Shown here: positions 31,963 to 43,474 of the stretch, one piece after another | How the letters are laid out: every line of letters starts with the position of its first letter | How positions within the stretch are numbered: position 1 is the stretch's first letter | From: Pseudomonadota bacterium | Lineage (GTDB): Bacteria; Pseudomonadota; Alphaproteobacteria; Rhodospirillales; Magnetospirillaceae | Reading direction: 5' to 3' | DNA length: 46,533 bases | NCBI GenBank assembly: GCA_023426365.1 | Contig: JAFAAW010000138.1 | Coordinates: forward strand, 1-46,533 | Position numbers and translations under genes: made by a program | Notes under the pieces: generated by a model | What the model was told of the DNA's origin: nothing | Database searches by the model: none | What the model saw: only the letters and a program-made list of their open reading frames with translations

Positions 31963-32325
31963 CTACTTCAGCGTCTTCAGGTAATTGATGACGGCCTGCA
32001 CGTCCTCGGGCTTCTTCAGGCCGGCATAGGCCATCTTGTTGCCGGGGATGGTGCCCTTGGGGTCGGCCAGGTACTTGCCCAGGTTGGCGTCGTCCCAGGT
32101 CAGGCCCGACTTCAGGTGAGCCTCGGAATACTTGTAACCAGCGGCGTGACCGGCCTTGGCGCCATACACGCCGGCCAGGGACGGGCCGACGCCGTGCTTG
32201 CCGGCTTCCACCTTGTGGCAGGCCTTGCACTGGTTGAACGCGGTCGGCACTTCCTGGGCGTTCACGGCGACGGGGGCGAGCAGCATGGCGGCGAGAGCCA
32301 GACCGACCTTCTTGTTGAGCATCAT
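31963..32325 (-). CDS. Periplasmic class I cytochrome c (c2/c550-like)
   Basis: 120 residues from a double ATG (32325/32322), with GGGAG just upstream. A signal peptide (KKVGLALAAMLLAPVAVNA) is cleaved before QEV. One CxxCH haem motif, QCKACHK (about residues 32-38), and an axial Met in IPGNKMAYAG mark a small class I cytochrome c of the c2/c550 group. It likely carries electrons between the bc1 complex and an oxidase or nitrite/nitrous oxide enzymes. It stands alone, followed by a strong terminator. Haem attachment needs the Ccm system encoded elsewhere. Confidence 0.93.
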   Translation of the reverse strand: MMLNKKVGLALAAMLLAPVAVNAQEVPTAFNQCKACHKVEAGKHGVGPSLAGVYGAKAGHAAGYKYSEAHLKSGLTWDDANLGKYLADPKGTIPGNKMAYAGLKKPEDVQAVINYLKTLK

Positions 32326-32701
32326 GATCTCCCGAAGTCTTATATGACTATGTTGACAACCGAACGCGATATCCTCGGCGCCGGTCTGGAACGGATCGCC
32401 GTCCAGTATCGGCAGGGTAGACGAACTCCGTGGCGAAATTGAGGCCGGATACCCCCTTTTTGCGGGGCGCGGCCTTGCGTCCATCTGCCGGATGGCGCCC
32501 GCCCCCCGACGACAGCGGGCGGTCATTGGCAGCGACGAAAGGCGACAGGTGGCGCCGGCGAATTCGTCTCCCTGATATTTCGGCTTAGCGCGTTCGGGCG
32601 GCATTATCATTCACATTCGCGTGAAACTCAACTGCATAGGCCGTCGTTCCGGGTGGGAAAGCCATTTGGGGTGGGGCGGCGTTTGCGCTAAAACGCTGGG
32701 C
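32326..32701. other. 376-bp intergenic region
   Basis: This gap lies between the divergent cytochrome c and hrpB genes. It holds the ribosome site of the cytochrome c, an inverted repeat CGCCCGC (32496-32502) with GCGGGCG (32515-32521), and an AT-rich spot near 32600. I see no convincing gene, RNA or known operator; open frames through it are extensions of the two flanking genes. Confidence 0.6.
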
Positions 32702-35227
32702 ATGACCGCCTTGCCCATCGCTTCCGTTCTTCCTGAAATCCGTGCCGCCCTGGCCGCCGCCCCCGGGCTGGTGTTGCAGGCCCCGCCGGGGGCGGGCAAG
32801 ACCACCGGCGTGCCGCTGGCGCTGGTGGACGAGCCGTGGCTGGCCGGGCGGCGCATCGTCATGCTGGAGCCGCGCCGGCTGGCGGCGCGGGCGGCGGCGG
32901 CGCGCATGGCCGAAACCCTGGGCGAGCCGGTGGGGCGCACCGTGGGCTATCGCATCCGCTTCGAGTCCAAGGTGTCGGAGGCCACCCGCATCGAGGTGGT
33001 GACCGAGGGCATCCTGACCCGCATGCTCCAGGACGATCCCGAATTGGGCGGCGTCGGCCTGGTGATCTTCGACGAATTCCACGAGCGTTCGCTGAACGCC
33101 GATCTGGGCCTGGCCCTGTGCCTGGAAAGCCAGGGCGCCTTGCGCGACGACCTCAAGATCGTGGTGATGTCGGCCACGCTGGATGGCGGGCCGGTGGCGC
33201 GCCTGATGGGCGACGTGCCGGTGGTCACCAGCGAGGGCCGCGCCTTTCCGGTGGAAACCCGCTTCCTGGCCCGGCCGGAGCCGCGCCGCTTTGTCGATGG
33301 GGTGGCCGGCGCGGTGGTGCAGGCCCTGCGCGACGAGGCGGATGGCGACGTGCTGGTGTTCCTGCCCGGCGCCGGCGAGATCCGGCGGGTCGAGGCGCTG
33401 CTGGCCGAGCATCCGGCGTTGCGCGGCGTCACCGTCGCGCCGCTCTACGGCGATCTGCCGGCCGAGGCCCAGGACCGCGCCATCCGGCGGGGCGGGGGTG
33501 CCAGCGAGGGGGCAGGGCGCAAGGTGGTGCTGTCCACCGCCATCGCCGAAACCTCGCTGACCATCGACGGCGTGCGGGTGGTGGTCGATGGCGGCCAGAT
33601 GCGGGTGCCGCGCTTCGATCCCACGTCGGGCATGACCCGGCTGGTCACGCTGGCGGTCAGCCGCGCCTCGGCCGACCAGCGGCGCGGCCGCGCCGGCCGC
33701 ACCGCGCCCGGCGTGTGCTATCGCCTGTGGTCCGAGGCCGAGGACCGCGCGCTCCAGCCCTTCACCGCGCCCGAGATCGCCGAGGCCGATCTGGCGCCCC
33801 TGGCGCTCGACCTTGCGCAATGGGGCATTCAGGACGCCAATGCCCTGGCCTGGCTGGAGCCGCCGCCCGCCGCCGCCCTGGCCCAGGCGCGCGAATTGCT
33901 GGCCGAATTGGGGGCCATCGACGCCGCCCGCCGCATGACGCCGCATGGCCGCGCCATGAACCGCCTGGCCATGCATCCGCGCTTGGCGCACATGGTGCTG
34001 CGGGCGCGCGATCTGGGCTTGGGCGGTCTGGCCTGCGACCTTGCCGCCCTGTTGGGCGAGCGCGACATCCTCAAGGCCGAGCGGGGATTTCGCGACAGTG
34101 ACGCGCGGCTGCGCCTGGATGCCCTGCGCACCGGCGAGGGGTTCGACCGCCGCCACGGCCTGTCCATCGACCGAGGCGCGCTGTCGCGCGTGCGTCAGGC
34201 GGCCCGGGAATGGCGCCGTCGCATCGGCCTGAAGGCCGGCGCGGAGGACGGCGAAAGCCGTGATGCCGGCATCGTGCTGGCCTTTGCCTATCCCGACCGC
34301 ATCGCCCGGCGCCGGCCGGGCGGCGAGCCGCGTTACGCCCTGTCGGGCGGGCGTGGCGCCCTGTTTTCCGACCCCGAGCCGCTGGCGGCCGAGGAATGGC
34401 TGGTGGCGGCCGAACTGGACGGCGACCGCCGCGAGGCGCGCATCTTCCTGGCGGCGCCGCTGACCAAGGCCGAGATCGAGGAGCATTTCGCCGATTCCAT
34501 CCGCACCGAAGAGGCGGTGGCGTGGGACCGCCGCGACGAGGTGGTGCAGGCCCGCCGCCAGCGCCGCCTGTTCCGGCTGGTGCTGGACGAGCAGAAGCTG
34601 GACGGCGCCGCCCCCGACGCCCTGGCCGCCGCCATGGCCGAAGGCGTGCGCGCCATGGGGCTGGCCTGCCTGCCGTGGACGGACGAGTTGCTGAAATGGC
34701 GCGAGCGCGTCGCCCTGCTGCGCCGCCTGGACCCCGAAGGCGGCTGGCCCGACCTGTCCGATCAGGCGTTGCTGGACGGGCTGGAGGACTGGCTGGCGCC
34801 CTATCTGACCGGCATCACCCGGCGTGCCCACTTGGCCCGCCTGGACTTGCCGCAGGCCTTGCGCGCCCTGGTGCCGTGGGAATTGTCGCGCCGGCTGGAC
34901 GAACTGGTGCCCACCCACGTCACCGTGCCGTCGGGCAGCCGCGTTCCCATCGATTATTCCGGCGAAACCCCGGTGCTGGCGGTGCGGTTGCAGGAAATGT
35001 TCGGCTGTGCCGATACCCCCCGCATCCTGGGCGGCAAGGTGGCGTTGCTGCTGCACCTGCTGTCGCCGGCCCGCCGTCCGGTCCAGGTGACGCGGGATCT
35101 GGCCAGCTTCTGGGCCAACGCCTATCACGCGGTGAAGGCCGACCTGAAAGGCCAGTATCCCAAGCATTGGTGGCCCGACGATCCCATGCAGGCGGAACCG
35201 ACCGCGCGGGCGAAGCCGAGGAAATAG
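32702..35227 (+). CDS. hrpB: ATP-dependent helicase HrpB
   Basis: 841 residues from ATG 32702; the longer upstream frame (GTG 32621) is not conserved in the family. A DEAH/RHA-type helicase: motif I QAPPGAGKTTGVPLALV (about 26-42), motif Ia EPRRLAARAAAARMA, motif II DEFHERS (DEFH), motif III MSATLD, motif V STAIAETSLTIDGV, motif VI DQRRGRAGRTAPG. The HA2 and HrpB C-terminal domains follow, ending KHWWPDDP, a typical HrpB tail. In E. coli hrpB is non-essential and its role in RNA processing is unclear. It stands alone, converging on the NnrS-like gene with only 3 bp between stops. Confidence 0.95.
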   Translation: MTALPIASVLPEIRAALAAAPGLVLQAPPGAGKTTGVPLALVDEPWLAGRRIVMLEPRRLAARAAAARMAETLGEPVGRTVGYRIRFESKVSEATRIEVVTEGILTRMLQDDPELGGVGLVIFDEFHERSLNADLGLALCLESQGALRDDLKIVVMSATLDGGPVARLMGDVPVVTSEGRAFPVETRFLARPEPRRFVDGVAGAVVQALRDEADGDVLVFLPGAGEIRRVEALLAEHPALRGVTVAPLYGDLPAEAQDRAIRRGGGASEGAGRKVVLSTAIAETSLTIDGVRVVVDGGQMRVPRFDPTSGMTRLVTLAVSRASADQRRGRAGRTAPGVCYRLWSEAEDRALQPFTAPEIAEADLAPLALDLAQWGIQDANALAWLEPPPAAALAQARELLAELGAIDAARRMTPHGRAMNRLAMHPRLAHMVLRARDLGLGGLACDLAALLGERDILKAERGFRDSDARLRLDALRTGEGFDRRHGLSIDRGALSRVRQAAREWRRRIGLKAGAEDGESRDAGIVLAFAYPDRIARRRPGGEPRYALSGGRGALFSDPEPLAAEEWLVAAELDGDRREARIFLAAPLTKAEIEEHFADSIRTEEAVAWDRRDEVVQARRQRRLFRLVLDEQKLDGAAPDALAAAMAEGVRAMGLACLPWTDELLKWRERVALLRRLDPEGGWPDLSDQALLDGLEDWLAPYLTGITRRAHLARLDLPQALRALVPWELSRRLDELVPTHVTVPSGSRVPIDYSGETPVLAVRLQEMFGCADTPRILGGKVALLLHLLSPARRPVQVTRDLASFWANAYHAVKADLKGQYPKHWWPDDPMQAEPTARAKPRK

Positions 35228-35230
35228 CCC

Positions 35231-36280
35231 TCAGGCGCGGCGCGCCCGCAGGATGGTCGCCACCACCATGGCCGCGAAGCCGATGATGGTCAGGCCGTTC
35301 AGCGCGCCGCCGGTCTGGCGCAGGGCGTCCACGCCGCCCAAATCGCCCGCCACCCGCAGGATCAGCGAGCCGTGCAGGAGGGCCAGCGGCACATAGAAGT
35401 ACATATGGAAGGGCAGGCGCACCTTCAGCACCGCCGGCAGGATGACCGGCGCATGGCCGAACACCATGGCGAAGACGAAGCCGACGAACAGCGCGTGCAG
35501 GGCGGCGTCATATACGACCGGGTCGATGCCGCCATCCAGGGCGGGCATCAGCAGCCCGGCCACCGCCAGCCAGCCATAGCCCGACAGCAGGCACAGCGCC
35601 ACATAGCGGGTCAGCCCCGGCTGGCGGATGGTGCGCCGGGCGACGTCGTTGACCAGCGCCCACGCCACCAGCGCCAGGCAGCCCAGGCCGAAGGCGGTCC
35701 AGGCGAAGTCCAGCCCGGCGGCCGCCAGCACGGCGCCGCCGCCGATCAGCACGACCGGCGCCGCCAGCGACGGGTTGCGCCAGCGCCACGGCTTGAGGAA
35801 ACGCGACAGTTCCAGCCGCTCGCCGGCGATGGTCAGCACCAGAAAGGCGGCCCATAAGGGCACCACCTGGGCCACGCTGTTGCCGGCGGCCCACAATGCG
35901 CTGCCCACCGCCCAGGCCAGCGCGCCCAGGGCGAGCAGGCGGGTGAACGGTTCGGGCTGGCGCCGCGCCACCACCGCCGCCACCGCCAGGAACACGAACG
36001 CCCCCAGCGCCAGCAGGATGGCGCCTGCGCGCTCCACCCCAGCCAGCAGCAGCAGGCCGCCGGCGCCCGAGGCGAGGGGGGCGGCAAACGCCCACGGCCG
36101 CCCCAGCGCCACCGCGCGCTCCAGCCCGATCACCGTGCCGAAGAAGCCGCACACCATCAGCGGGCCATGCAGATGAACGAAATCAGGCGCCGGCAGCACG
36201 CCCAGCCGCGCCTCCCCCGCCACCAGCCCGGCGATCAGGCTGACCGCCCCGCCCAGCAGCAGGGGCAGGGGGGCTACCAT
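35231..36280 (-). CDS. NnrS-like multi-pass membrane protein
   Basis: 349 residues with about 11-12 transmembrane helices and very little soluble sequence. DFVHLHGPLMVCGFFGTVIGLERAVAL near residues 33-59 (in parts: FVHLHGPLMVCGFFG) and ALHALFVGFVFAMVFGHAPVILP in the C-terminal half carry His residues that could hold haem or copper, as in NnrS proteins that protect against nitrosative stress. The match is one of layout and motif, so the name is tentative. It overlaps the upstream DUF59 gene by 7 bp, so they form one operon, behind a perfect FNR-type box. That context supports a role under low oxygen or nitric oxide. Confidence 0.65.
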   Translation of the reverse strand: MVAPLPLLLGGAVSLIAGLVAGEARLGVLPAPDFVHLHGPLMVCGFFGTVIGLERAVALGRPWAFAAPLASGAGGLLLLAGVERAGAILLALGAFVFLAVAAVVARRQPEPFTRLLALGALAWAVGSALWAAGNSVAQVVPLWAAFLVLTIAGERLELSRFLKPWRWRNPSLAAPVVLIGGGAVLAAAGLDFAWTAFGLGCLALVAWALVNDVARRTIRQPGLTRYVALCLLSGYGWLAVAGLLMPALDGGIDPVVYDAALHALFVGFVFAMVFGHAPVILPAVLKVRLPFHMYFYVPLALLHGSLILRVAGDLGGVDALRQTGGALNGLTIIGFAAMVVATILRARRA

Positions 36281-36567
36281 CCCAGCGCGTCCTTGGCCGC
36301 CGGGCTCAGGCGGCTGGGGTCCCACAGCGGCAGTTCCAGCACCGTCACCGTCACCGGGGCCGCGCCGGCCTGTTCCAGCAGCCGCGCGCTCTCGTCGCGC
36401 AGATAGCCGCTTTGCGGACAGGCCGGGGTGGTCATGATCAACGCCACATGCACGCCGTCGGGACCGGCGGCGACGCGTTCCACCATGCCCAGATCGACGA
36501 TGTTGATGCCGACGTCGGGGTCGATGACGCCCTTGAGGGCGTCGATGGCTTGGCTTTCGGTGATCAT
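36274..36567 (-). CDS. DUF59/MIP18-type Fe-S cluster assembly protein
   Basis: 97 residues. A single DUF59 domain: the start MITESQAIDALKGVIDPD, then INIVDLGMVERV, and the conserved TTPACPQSGYL with Cys50, the residue needed for cluster handling in SufT/MIP18 proteins. It helps carry or insert Fe-S clusters into target enzymes. It is the first gene of an operon with the NnrS-like protein (7-bp overlap). The pair and the FNR-type box about 65-78 bp upstream point to maturation of an anaerobic or NO-linked metalloenzyme; the target is not in the window. Confidence 0.9.
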   Translation of the reverse strand: MITESQAIDALKGVIDPDVGINIVDLGMVERVAAGPDGVHVALIMTTPACPQSGYLRDESARLLEQAGAAPVTVTVLELPLWDPSRLSPAAKDALGW

Positions 36568-36631
36568 GGAGCGCGAACCGAAATCGTTCCAGGGAATGGT
36601 GCCACCCTATGACGGACGGCCAAACCGGGCA

Positions 36632-36645
36632 TTGAGTGTGGTCAA
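36632..36645. promoter_or_regulatory. FNR/FixK-type box upstream of the DUF59-NnrS operon
   Basis: TTGAGTGTGGTCAA matches TTGA-N6-TCAA perfectly. It is 65-78 bp before the DUF59 start codon, fitting a class II activator site at about -41 if the leader is about 30 bases. It is also 79-92 bp from the divergent glyQ start. Confidence 0.65.
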
Positions 36646-36723
36646 GGCCGACTTGACCGCACCCGGTGCGCTGGTTAGGTTTGCCGACCGAATTTGCTTC
36701 CACCTCTTGAATGGCGGAATTCC

Positions 36724-37632
36724 ATGGGCCACAGCGGCGCCAAGAAGCCCAGCTTCCAGCAACTGATCCTGACCCTGCAAAACTTCTGGGCCGAGCAGGG
36801 CTGCGTCATCCTCCAGCCTTACGACATGGAGGTCGGCGCCGGCACCTTCCACCCGGCCACCACGCTGCGCGCGCTGGGTCCCGACCCGTGGAAGTGCGCC
36901 TATGTGCAGCCGTCGCGCCGCCCCAAGGACGGCCGCTATGGCGAGAACCCCAACCGCCTTCAGCATTATTACCAGTACCAGGTGCTGCTGAAGCCGTCGC
37001 CGCCCAACGCCCAGGAACTGTATCTGGAAAGCCTGCGCCGTCTGGGCGTCGATCCCCTGGCCCACGACATCCGCTTCGTCGAGGACGACTGGGAAAGCCC
37101 GACGCTGGGCGCCTGGGGCCTGGGCTGGGAAGTGTGGTGTGACGGCATGGAGGTGACCCAGTTCACCTATTTCCAGCAGGTCGGCGGCATCGAATGCGAC
37201 CCGGTCGCGGTCGAGCTGACTTACGGCCTGGAGCGCCTGGCCATGTACATCCAGGGCGTGGAAAACGTCTACGACCTGGATTTCAACGGCGATGGCGTCA
37301 CCTATGGCGACGTCTTCCTGCAGGCGGAAAAGGAATATTCCGCCCATAATTTCGAGCATGCCGACACCGAGATGCTCTATCGCCACTTCCTGGACGCGGA
37401 GAAGGAATGCGAGGCGCTGCTGGCCGCCGGCCTTGCCCTGCCGGCCTATGACCAGTGCATCAAGGCGTCGCATCGCTTCAACCTGCTCGATGCGCGCGGC
37501 GTGATCTCGGTGACCGAGCGGCAGTCCTATATCGGCCGGGTCCGCGCGCTCGCCAAGGCGTGCTGCGAGGGCTGGCTGGCCTCCCGCGAAAATCAGAACA
37601 AGCCCGCCTCCGGCGAAACCAAGGAAGCCTAA
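36724..37632 (+). CDS. glyQ: Glycyl-tRNA synthetase alpha subunit
   Basis: 302 residues from ATG 36724 (MGHSGAKKPSFQQLILTLQ). The alpha subunit of the tetrameric bacterial enzyme carries the class II catalytic core that activates glycine. Family signatures are FWAEQGCVILQPYDMEVGAGTF (in part: GCVILQPYDMEVGAG), YVQPSRRPKDGRYGENPNR (motif 2), and the motif 3 region TYGLERLAMYIQGV. Length is normal. It is followed 3 bp later by glyS, the usual pair. It diverges from the DUF59 gene across the FNR-type box, which need not affect it. Confidence 0.97.
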   Translation: MGHSGAKKPSFQQLILTLQNFWAEQGCVILQPYDMEVGAGTFHPATTLRALGPDPWKCAYVQPSRRPKDGRYGENPNRLQHYYQYQVLLKPSPPNAQELYLESLRRLGVDPLAHDIRFVEDDWESPTLGAWGLGWEVWCDGMEVTQFTYFQQVGGIECDPVAVELTYGLERLAMYIQGVENVYDLDFNGDGVTYGDVFLQAEKEYSAHNFEHADTEMLYRHFLDAEKECEALLAAGLALPAYDQCIKASHRFNLLDARGVISVTERQSYIGRVRALAKACCEGWLASRENQNKPASGETKEA

Positions 37633-37635
37633 GAG

Positions 37636-39705
37636 ATGGCCGAGCTTCTGCTTGAAATCTTCTCGGAAGAGATCCCCGCCCGCATGCAGGCCCGCGCCGC
37701 CGAGGACCTGGAGCGCCTGGTCACCGAGGGCCTGGGCAAGAACGGCCTGACCTTCGAGGGCGTGCGCTCTTACGTCACGCCGCGCCGCCTGGTGCTGGTG
37801 GTCGAGGGCCTGCCGGTGGCCGGCCCCGACGTGTCCGAGGAAAAGCGCGGTCCCCGCGTCGGCGCCCCCGAACAGGCGGTGAGCGGCTTCCTCGCCTCCA
37901 CCGGCCTCAAGCTGGACGAGCTGGAGAGCCGCGACACCGGCAAGGGCGTGTTCTATTTCGCCGTGATCAACAAGAAGGGCCGCGCCACCGTCGAGGTGGC
38001 CAAGGAAGTGATCGAGGCCGCCATGGCCGACTTCCCGTGGCCCAAGTCGCAGCGTTGGGGCGCCAACGCGGTGCGCTGGGTGCGCCCGCTGCAATCCATC
38101 CTGTGCCTGTTCGACGGCGCCGTGGTGCCGGTGGCCTTTGGCCCGATCAGCGCCGGCAACGTCAGCCGCGGCCACCGCTTCCTGGCCCCGGCCGAGTTCA
38201 CCGTGCGCGATTTCGCCGATTATGCCGCCAAGCTGGCCGCCGCCAAGGTGGTGCTGGACCCGGTGGAACGCCGCCACGCCATCCTGCGCCAGGCCGAGGA
38301 CGCCGCCGCCCGCGAGGGCCTCAGCTTGCGCGCCGATGACGGCCTGCTGGCCGAGGTCACCGGTCTGGTGGAGTTCCCCAACGTGCTGGTCGGCACCATC
38401 GACGACAAGTTCATGGCGGTGCCGCAGGAGGTGCTGATCACCTCCATGCGCGCGCACCAGAAGTATTTTTCGCTGATGAACGGCGAGAAGCTGGCGCCGC
38501 GCTTCCTCGTCACCTCCAACATGGAGGCGGCCGACGAGGGCCGCGCCATCGTTGCCGGCAACGAGCGCGTGCTGCGCGCCCGCCTGTCGGACGCCGCCTT
38601 CTTCTGGGACACCGACCGCAAGGCCCGGCTGGATTCCCGCCTGCCCAAGCTGGCCGAGCGCCTGTTCTATGCCCGTCTCGGCACCATGGCCGACAAGGTC
38701 GAGCGCATGAAGGTGCTGGCCCGCCATCTGACCGCCTTCGTCGAGGGCGCCAACGCCCAGGACGCCGAGCGCGCCGCCGAACTGGCCAAGGCGGACCTGT
38801 CCACCGAGATGGTGGGCGAGTTCCCCGAGCTGCAGGGCGTCATGGGCCGCTACTACGCGCTCAACGACGGCGAAAAGGCAGCGGTGGCCGATGCCGTCGC
38901 CGAGCATTACTCGCCGCTGGGGCCGTCGGACCGGGTGCCGACCGCGCCGCTCAGCGTGTGCGCCTCGCTGGCCGACAAGATCGACAGCCTGGTGGGCTTC
39001 TTCGGCATCGACGAGAAGCCGACCGGCTCGAAGGACCCGTTCGCGCTGCGCCGCGCCGCGCTGGGCGTCATCCGTCTGGTGGTGGAAAACGGCCTGCGCC
39101 TGCCGCTGTTCACCCTGTTCCAGTTCGCCCACGCCCAGTACAAGCCGGGCACGCTGTCGGGCGATCCCAAGCACGTCGCCAACGACCTGCTGGAGTTCTT
39201 CGCCGACCGCCTCAAGGTGCATCTGCGCGAAAAGGGCGTGCGCCACGACCTGGTCAACGCGGTGTTCGCGCTGGGCGACGAGGACGATCTGGTGCGCCTG
39301 CTGGCGCGCGTCGATGCCCTGGGTGATTTCCTGGGGTCGGATGACGGCGCCAACCTGCTGGTCGCCTATCGCCGTGCCGCCAACATCGTGCGCATCGAGG
39401 AAAAGAAGGACGCCACCTCGTATGCCGGGCCGGCCGATGCCGGCCTGCTCGACCAGGACGAGGAAAAGGCGCTGCACGGCGCCCTGGCCGAGGTGCGCGC
39501 CGCCGCCGGAAGCGCGCTCAAGGCCGAGAACTTCGCCGACGCCATGGGGGCGCTGGCGCGCCTGCGCCGGCCGGTCGATGCCTTCTTCGACAAGGTGACC
39601 GTCAACACCGACCAGCCCGCCATCCGGGCCAACCGCCTGAAATTGCTGGCGGAAATCGGTGCGGCCATGGGCGAGGTCGCCGATTTCGCCAAAATCGAAG
39701 GCTAG
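37636..39705 (+). CDS. glyS: Glycyl-tRNA synthetase beta subunit
   Basis: 689 residues, the normal beta-subunit length. It starts MAELLLEIFSEEIPARMQ, the signature opening, and contains YVTPRRLVLVVEGLP, WPKSQRWGANAVRWVRPL (the tRNA-binding core) and the HD-like SDRVPTAPLSVCASLADKIDSLVGFF (in part). The C-terminal anticodon-binding domain occupies about residues 540-685 (VNTDQPAIRANRLKLL). It pairs with GlyQ to charge tRNA(Gly) with glycine. The start is 3 bp after glyQ, indicating one transcript. No class II glyS of the dimeric type is present. Confidence 0.97.
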   Translation: MAELLLEIFSEEIPARMQARAAEDLERLVTEGLGKNGLTFEGVRSYVTPRRLVLVVEGLPVAGPDVSEEKRGPRVGAPEQAVSGFLASTGLKLDELESRDTGKGVFYFAVINKKGRATVEVAKEVIEAAMADFPWPKSQRWGANAVRWVRPLQSILCLFDGAVVPVAFGPISAGNVSRGHRFLAPAEFTVRDFADYAAKLAAAKVVLDPVERRHAILRQAEDAAAREGLSLRADDGLLAEVTGLVEFPNVLVGTIDDKFMAVPQEVLITSMRAHQKYFSLMNGEKLAPRFLVTSNMEAADEGRAIVAGNERVLRARLSDAAFFWDTDRKARLDSRLPKLAERLFYARLGTMADKVERMKVLARHLTAFVEGANAQDAERAAELAKADLSTEMVGEFPELQGVMGRYYALNDGEKAAVADAVAEHYSPLGPSDRVPTAPLSVCASLADKIDSLVGFFGIDEKPTGSKDPFALRRAALGVIRLVVENGLRLPLFTLFQFAHAQYKPGTLSGDPKHVANDLLEFFADRLKVHLREKGVRHDLVNAVFALGDEDDLVRLLARVDALGDFLGSDDGANLLVAYRRAANIVRIEEKKDATSYAGPADAGLLDQDEEKALHGALAEVRAAAGSALKAENFADAMGALARLRRPVDAFFDKVTVNTDQPAIRANRLKLLAEIGAAMGEVADFAKIEG

Positions 39706-39722
39706 GTTTACAAGGGGGGAAG

Positions 39723-39798
39723 GGCGAAGGGCAACCTTCGCCAACGTGACCCTGACCGTCGAAAATCAGTCTGTTTTTTGACGGCGAAAAGGGTCACG
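39723..39798 (+). promoter_or_regulatory. Two-hairpin structured leader between glyS and ppdK
   Basis: Hairpin A: GGCGAAGG (39723-39730), a GCAA tetraloop and CCTTCGCC (39735-39742). Hairpin B: CGTGACCCT (39745-39753) with AGGGTCACG (39790-39798), and inside it CCGTC (39756-39760) with GACGG (39780-39784) around an AT-rich loop with TTTTTT. It lies 69 bp before the ppdK start. It may end the glyS transcript and/or regulate ppdK. Confidence 0.7.
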
Positions 39799-39866
39799 AT
39801 TTCTCAACGGTGCGGGGGCTCCGGCCGGGGCCGTCCGTGCTTTGTCCATCGGACGAGGATTGTGCC

Positions 39867-42551
<2,685 letters not shown>

Positions 42552-42572
42552 GGGCCATGTCCTGAGATGGGG

Positions 42573-42600
42573 AAAGGGGGCGCAAGCCCCCTTTCTCTTT
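42573..42600 (+). terminator. Intrinsic terminator after ppdK
   Basis: AAAGGGGGC (42573-42581), GCAA loop, GCCCCCTTT (42586-42594), then CTCTTT. A 9-bp perfect stem 22 bp past the ppdK stop. Confidence 0.9.
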
Positions 42601-42616
42601 GGCGCCTTCCAGCGCT

Positions 42617-43348
42617 ATGGTGCGCGCCATGTTGGCCGTTTCCACCCCGGGGCAAAGCATTCCCGACAGTCACCGGCATTGGGTGCCGCTGGCCCTGTCG
42701 GCGCTGCTGCACGGGCTGTTGGCGCTGGTGTGGATGGGCTTTCCCGGCGCCGAACACCACGCGCCGGCCGAGAACGTGATCCAGGTGGAACTGGCCCCGC
42801 CGCCGGCCCCGCCGGCGCCGCCGGCACCAGTACCGGCCGCGCCGGCCCGGCAGCAGGTGGCGGCCGACCCGGGCGCCCCCATTCCGCAGCTCGAGGAGGG
42901 CATTCTGGCCGCGCGGTCCAGCACGCCCAAGGTGAAATCCCAGGATGGCGCCGTTGCCCCGCCCGATCCGCGCGCCGAACCCAAGCCCAAGCCACGGAAG
43001 CCCGAGCCGGTCACCCAGAACGAGCGTGACTTCGTGTTGTCGCAGGTGCTGCGCCACTGGAAGCCGCCAAGCGAATTGTCGGCCTATGAGAAGGCGGACG
43101 TGCGCGTCACCGTCAAGGTGGGGGCGGACGGCTATTTCCTCGATCTGTACGATGCGCGGCGGCCGTGGAACCCGGCTTCGGTGTTCGACGGCTATGCCTC
43201 GCTGTCGCCACAGGACGTCCAGCGCCGCACCATCGATGCCTTCCTGCGCGCCATCCGCCAGGCCCAGCCGGTCCGCCTGCCGCCCGCGCTGCAGGCCAAG
43301 GCGCCCTTCGCCGTGCGGCTGGATTTCCGTTTCCGGGACGCCCGCTGA
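42617..43348 (+). CDS. TonB/TolA-like energy transducer protein
   Basis: 243 residues from the ATG at 42617; the ATG at 42629 is as likely and neither has a strong ribosome site. One N-terminal transmembrane helix (HWVPLALSALLHGLLALVW, about residues 20-38) is followed by a long Pro/Ala-rich periplasmic stretch (VELAPPPAPPAPPAPVP; EPKPKPRKPEP) that spans the periplasm, and a folded C-terminal domain (about 140-243) of the TonB/TolA type (DFVLSQVLRHWKPPSEL; VRVTVKVGADGYFLD). It would pass proton-motive force to an outer-membrane partner. No ExbB/ExbD or TonB receptor is adjacent. Confidence 0.7.
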   Translation: MVRAMLAVSTPGQSIPDSHRHWVPLALSALLHGLLALVWMGFPGAEHHAPAENVIQVELAPPPAPPAPPAPVPAAPARQQVAADPGAPIPQLEEGILAARSSTPKVKSQDGAVAPPDPRAEPKPKPRKPEPVTQNERDFVLSQVLRHWKPPSELSAYEKADVRVTVKVGADGYFLDLYDARRPWNPASVFDGYASLSPQDVQRRTIDAFLRAIRQAQPVRLPPALQAKAPFAVRLDFRFRDAR

Positions 43349-43369
43349 CGCTGTCATCGCGGAGCCTGC

Positions 43370-43406
43370 CACACGCCCGCGCCGGTTGCCGCCGGGCAAT
43401 CGTGTG
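43370..43406. terminator. Candidate nested hairpin between convergent genes
   Basis: CACACG (43370-43375) pairs with CGTGTG (43401-43406), with TTGCC/GGCAA inside (43386-43390 and 43395-43399). It lies between the TonB-like and LysE genes. There is no U-run, so a terminator role is uncertain. Confidence 0.3.
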
Positions 43407-43474
43407 TCCGCTCAGGCGGCGCCATCTTTAGGCTCTGCCTTTTGCCCCCCGACCGCGTCAAGGTGCACAATGCC

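Noticed and set aside
32597..32615. Possible Fur-type box (GCATTATCATTCACATTC) before hrpB
   Set aside because: Only partial hexamer matches, no second symmetrical half, and no iron gene downstream.
32585..35167. 860-codon open frame antisense to hrpB
   Set aside because: Mirror of a full helicase gene, with Gln/His/Arg-rich composition and no recognisable fold.
36607..39744. 1045-codon open frame antisense to glyQ-glyS
   Set aside because: It is exactly opposite two certain synthetase genes, has low-complexity Gly/Ala/His-rich sequence and no domain. High GC leaves long open frames on the antisense strand.
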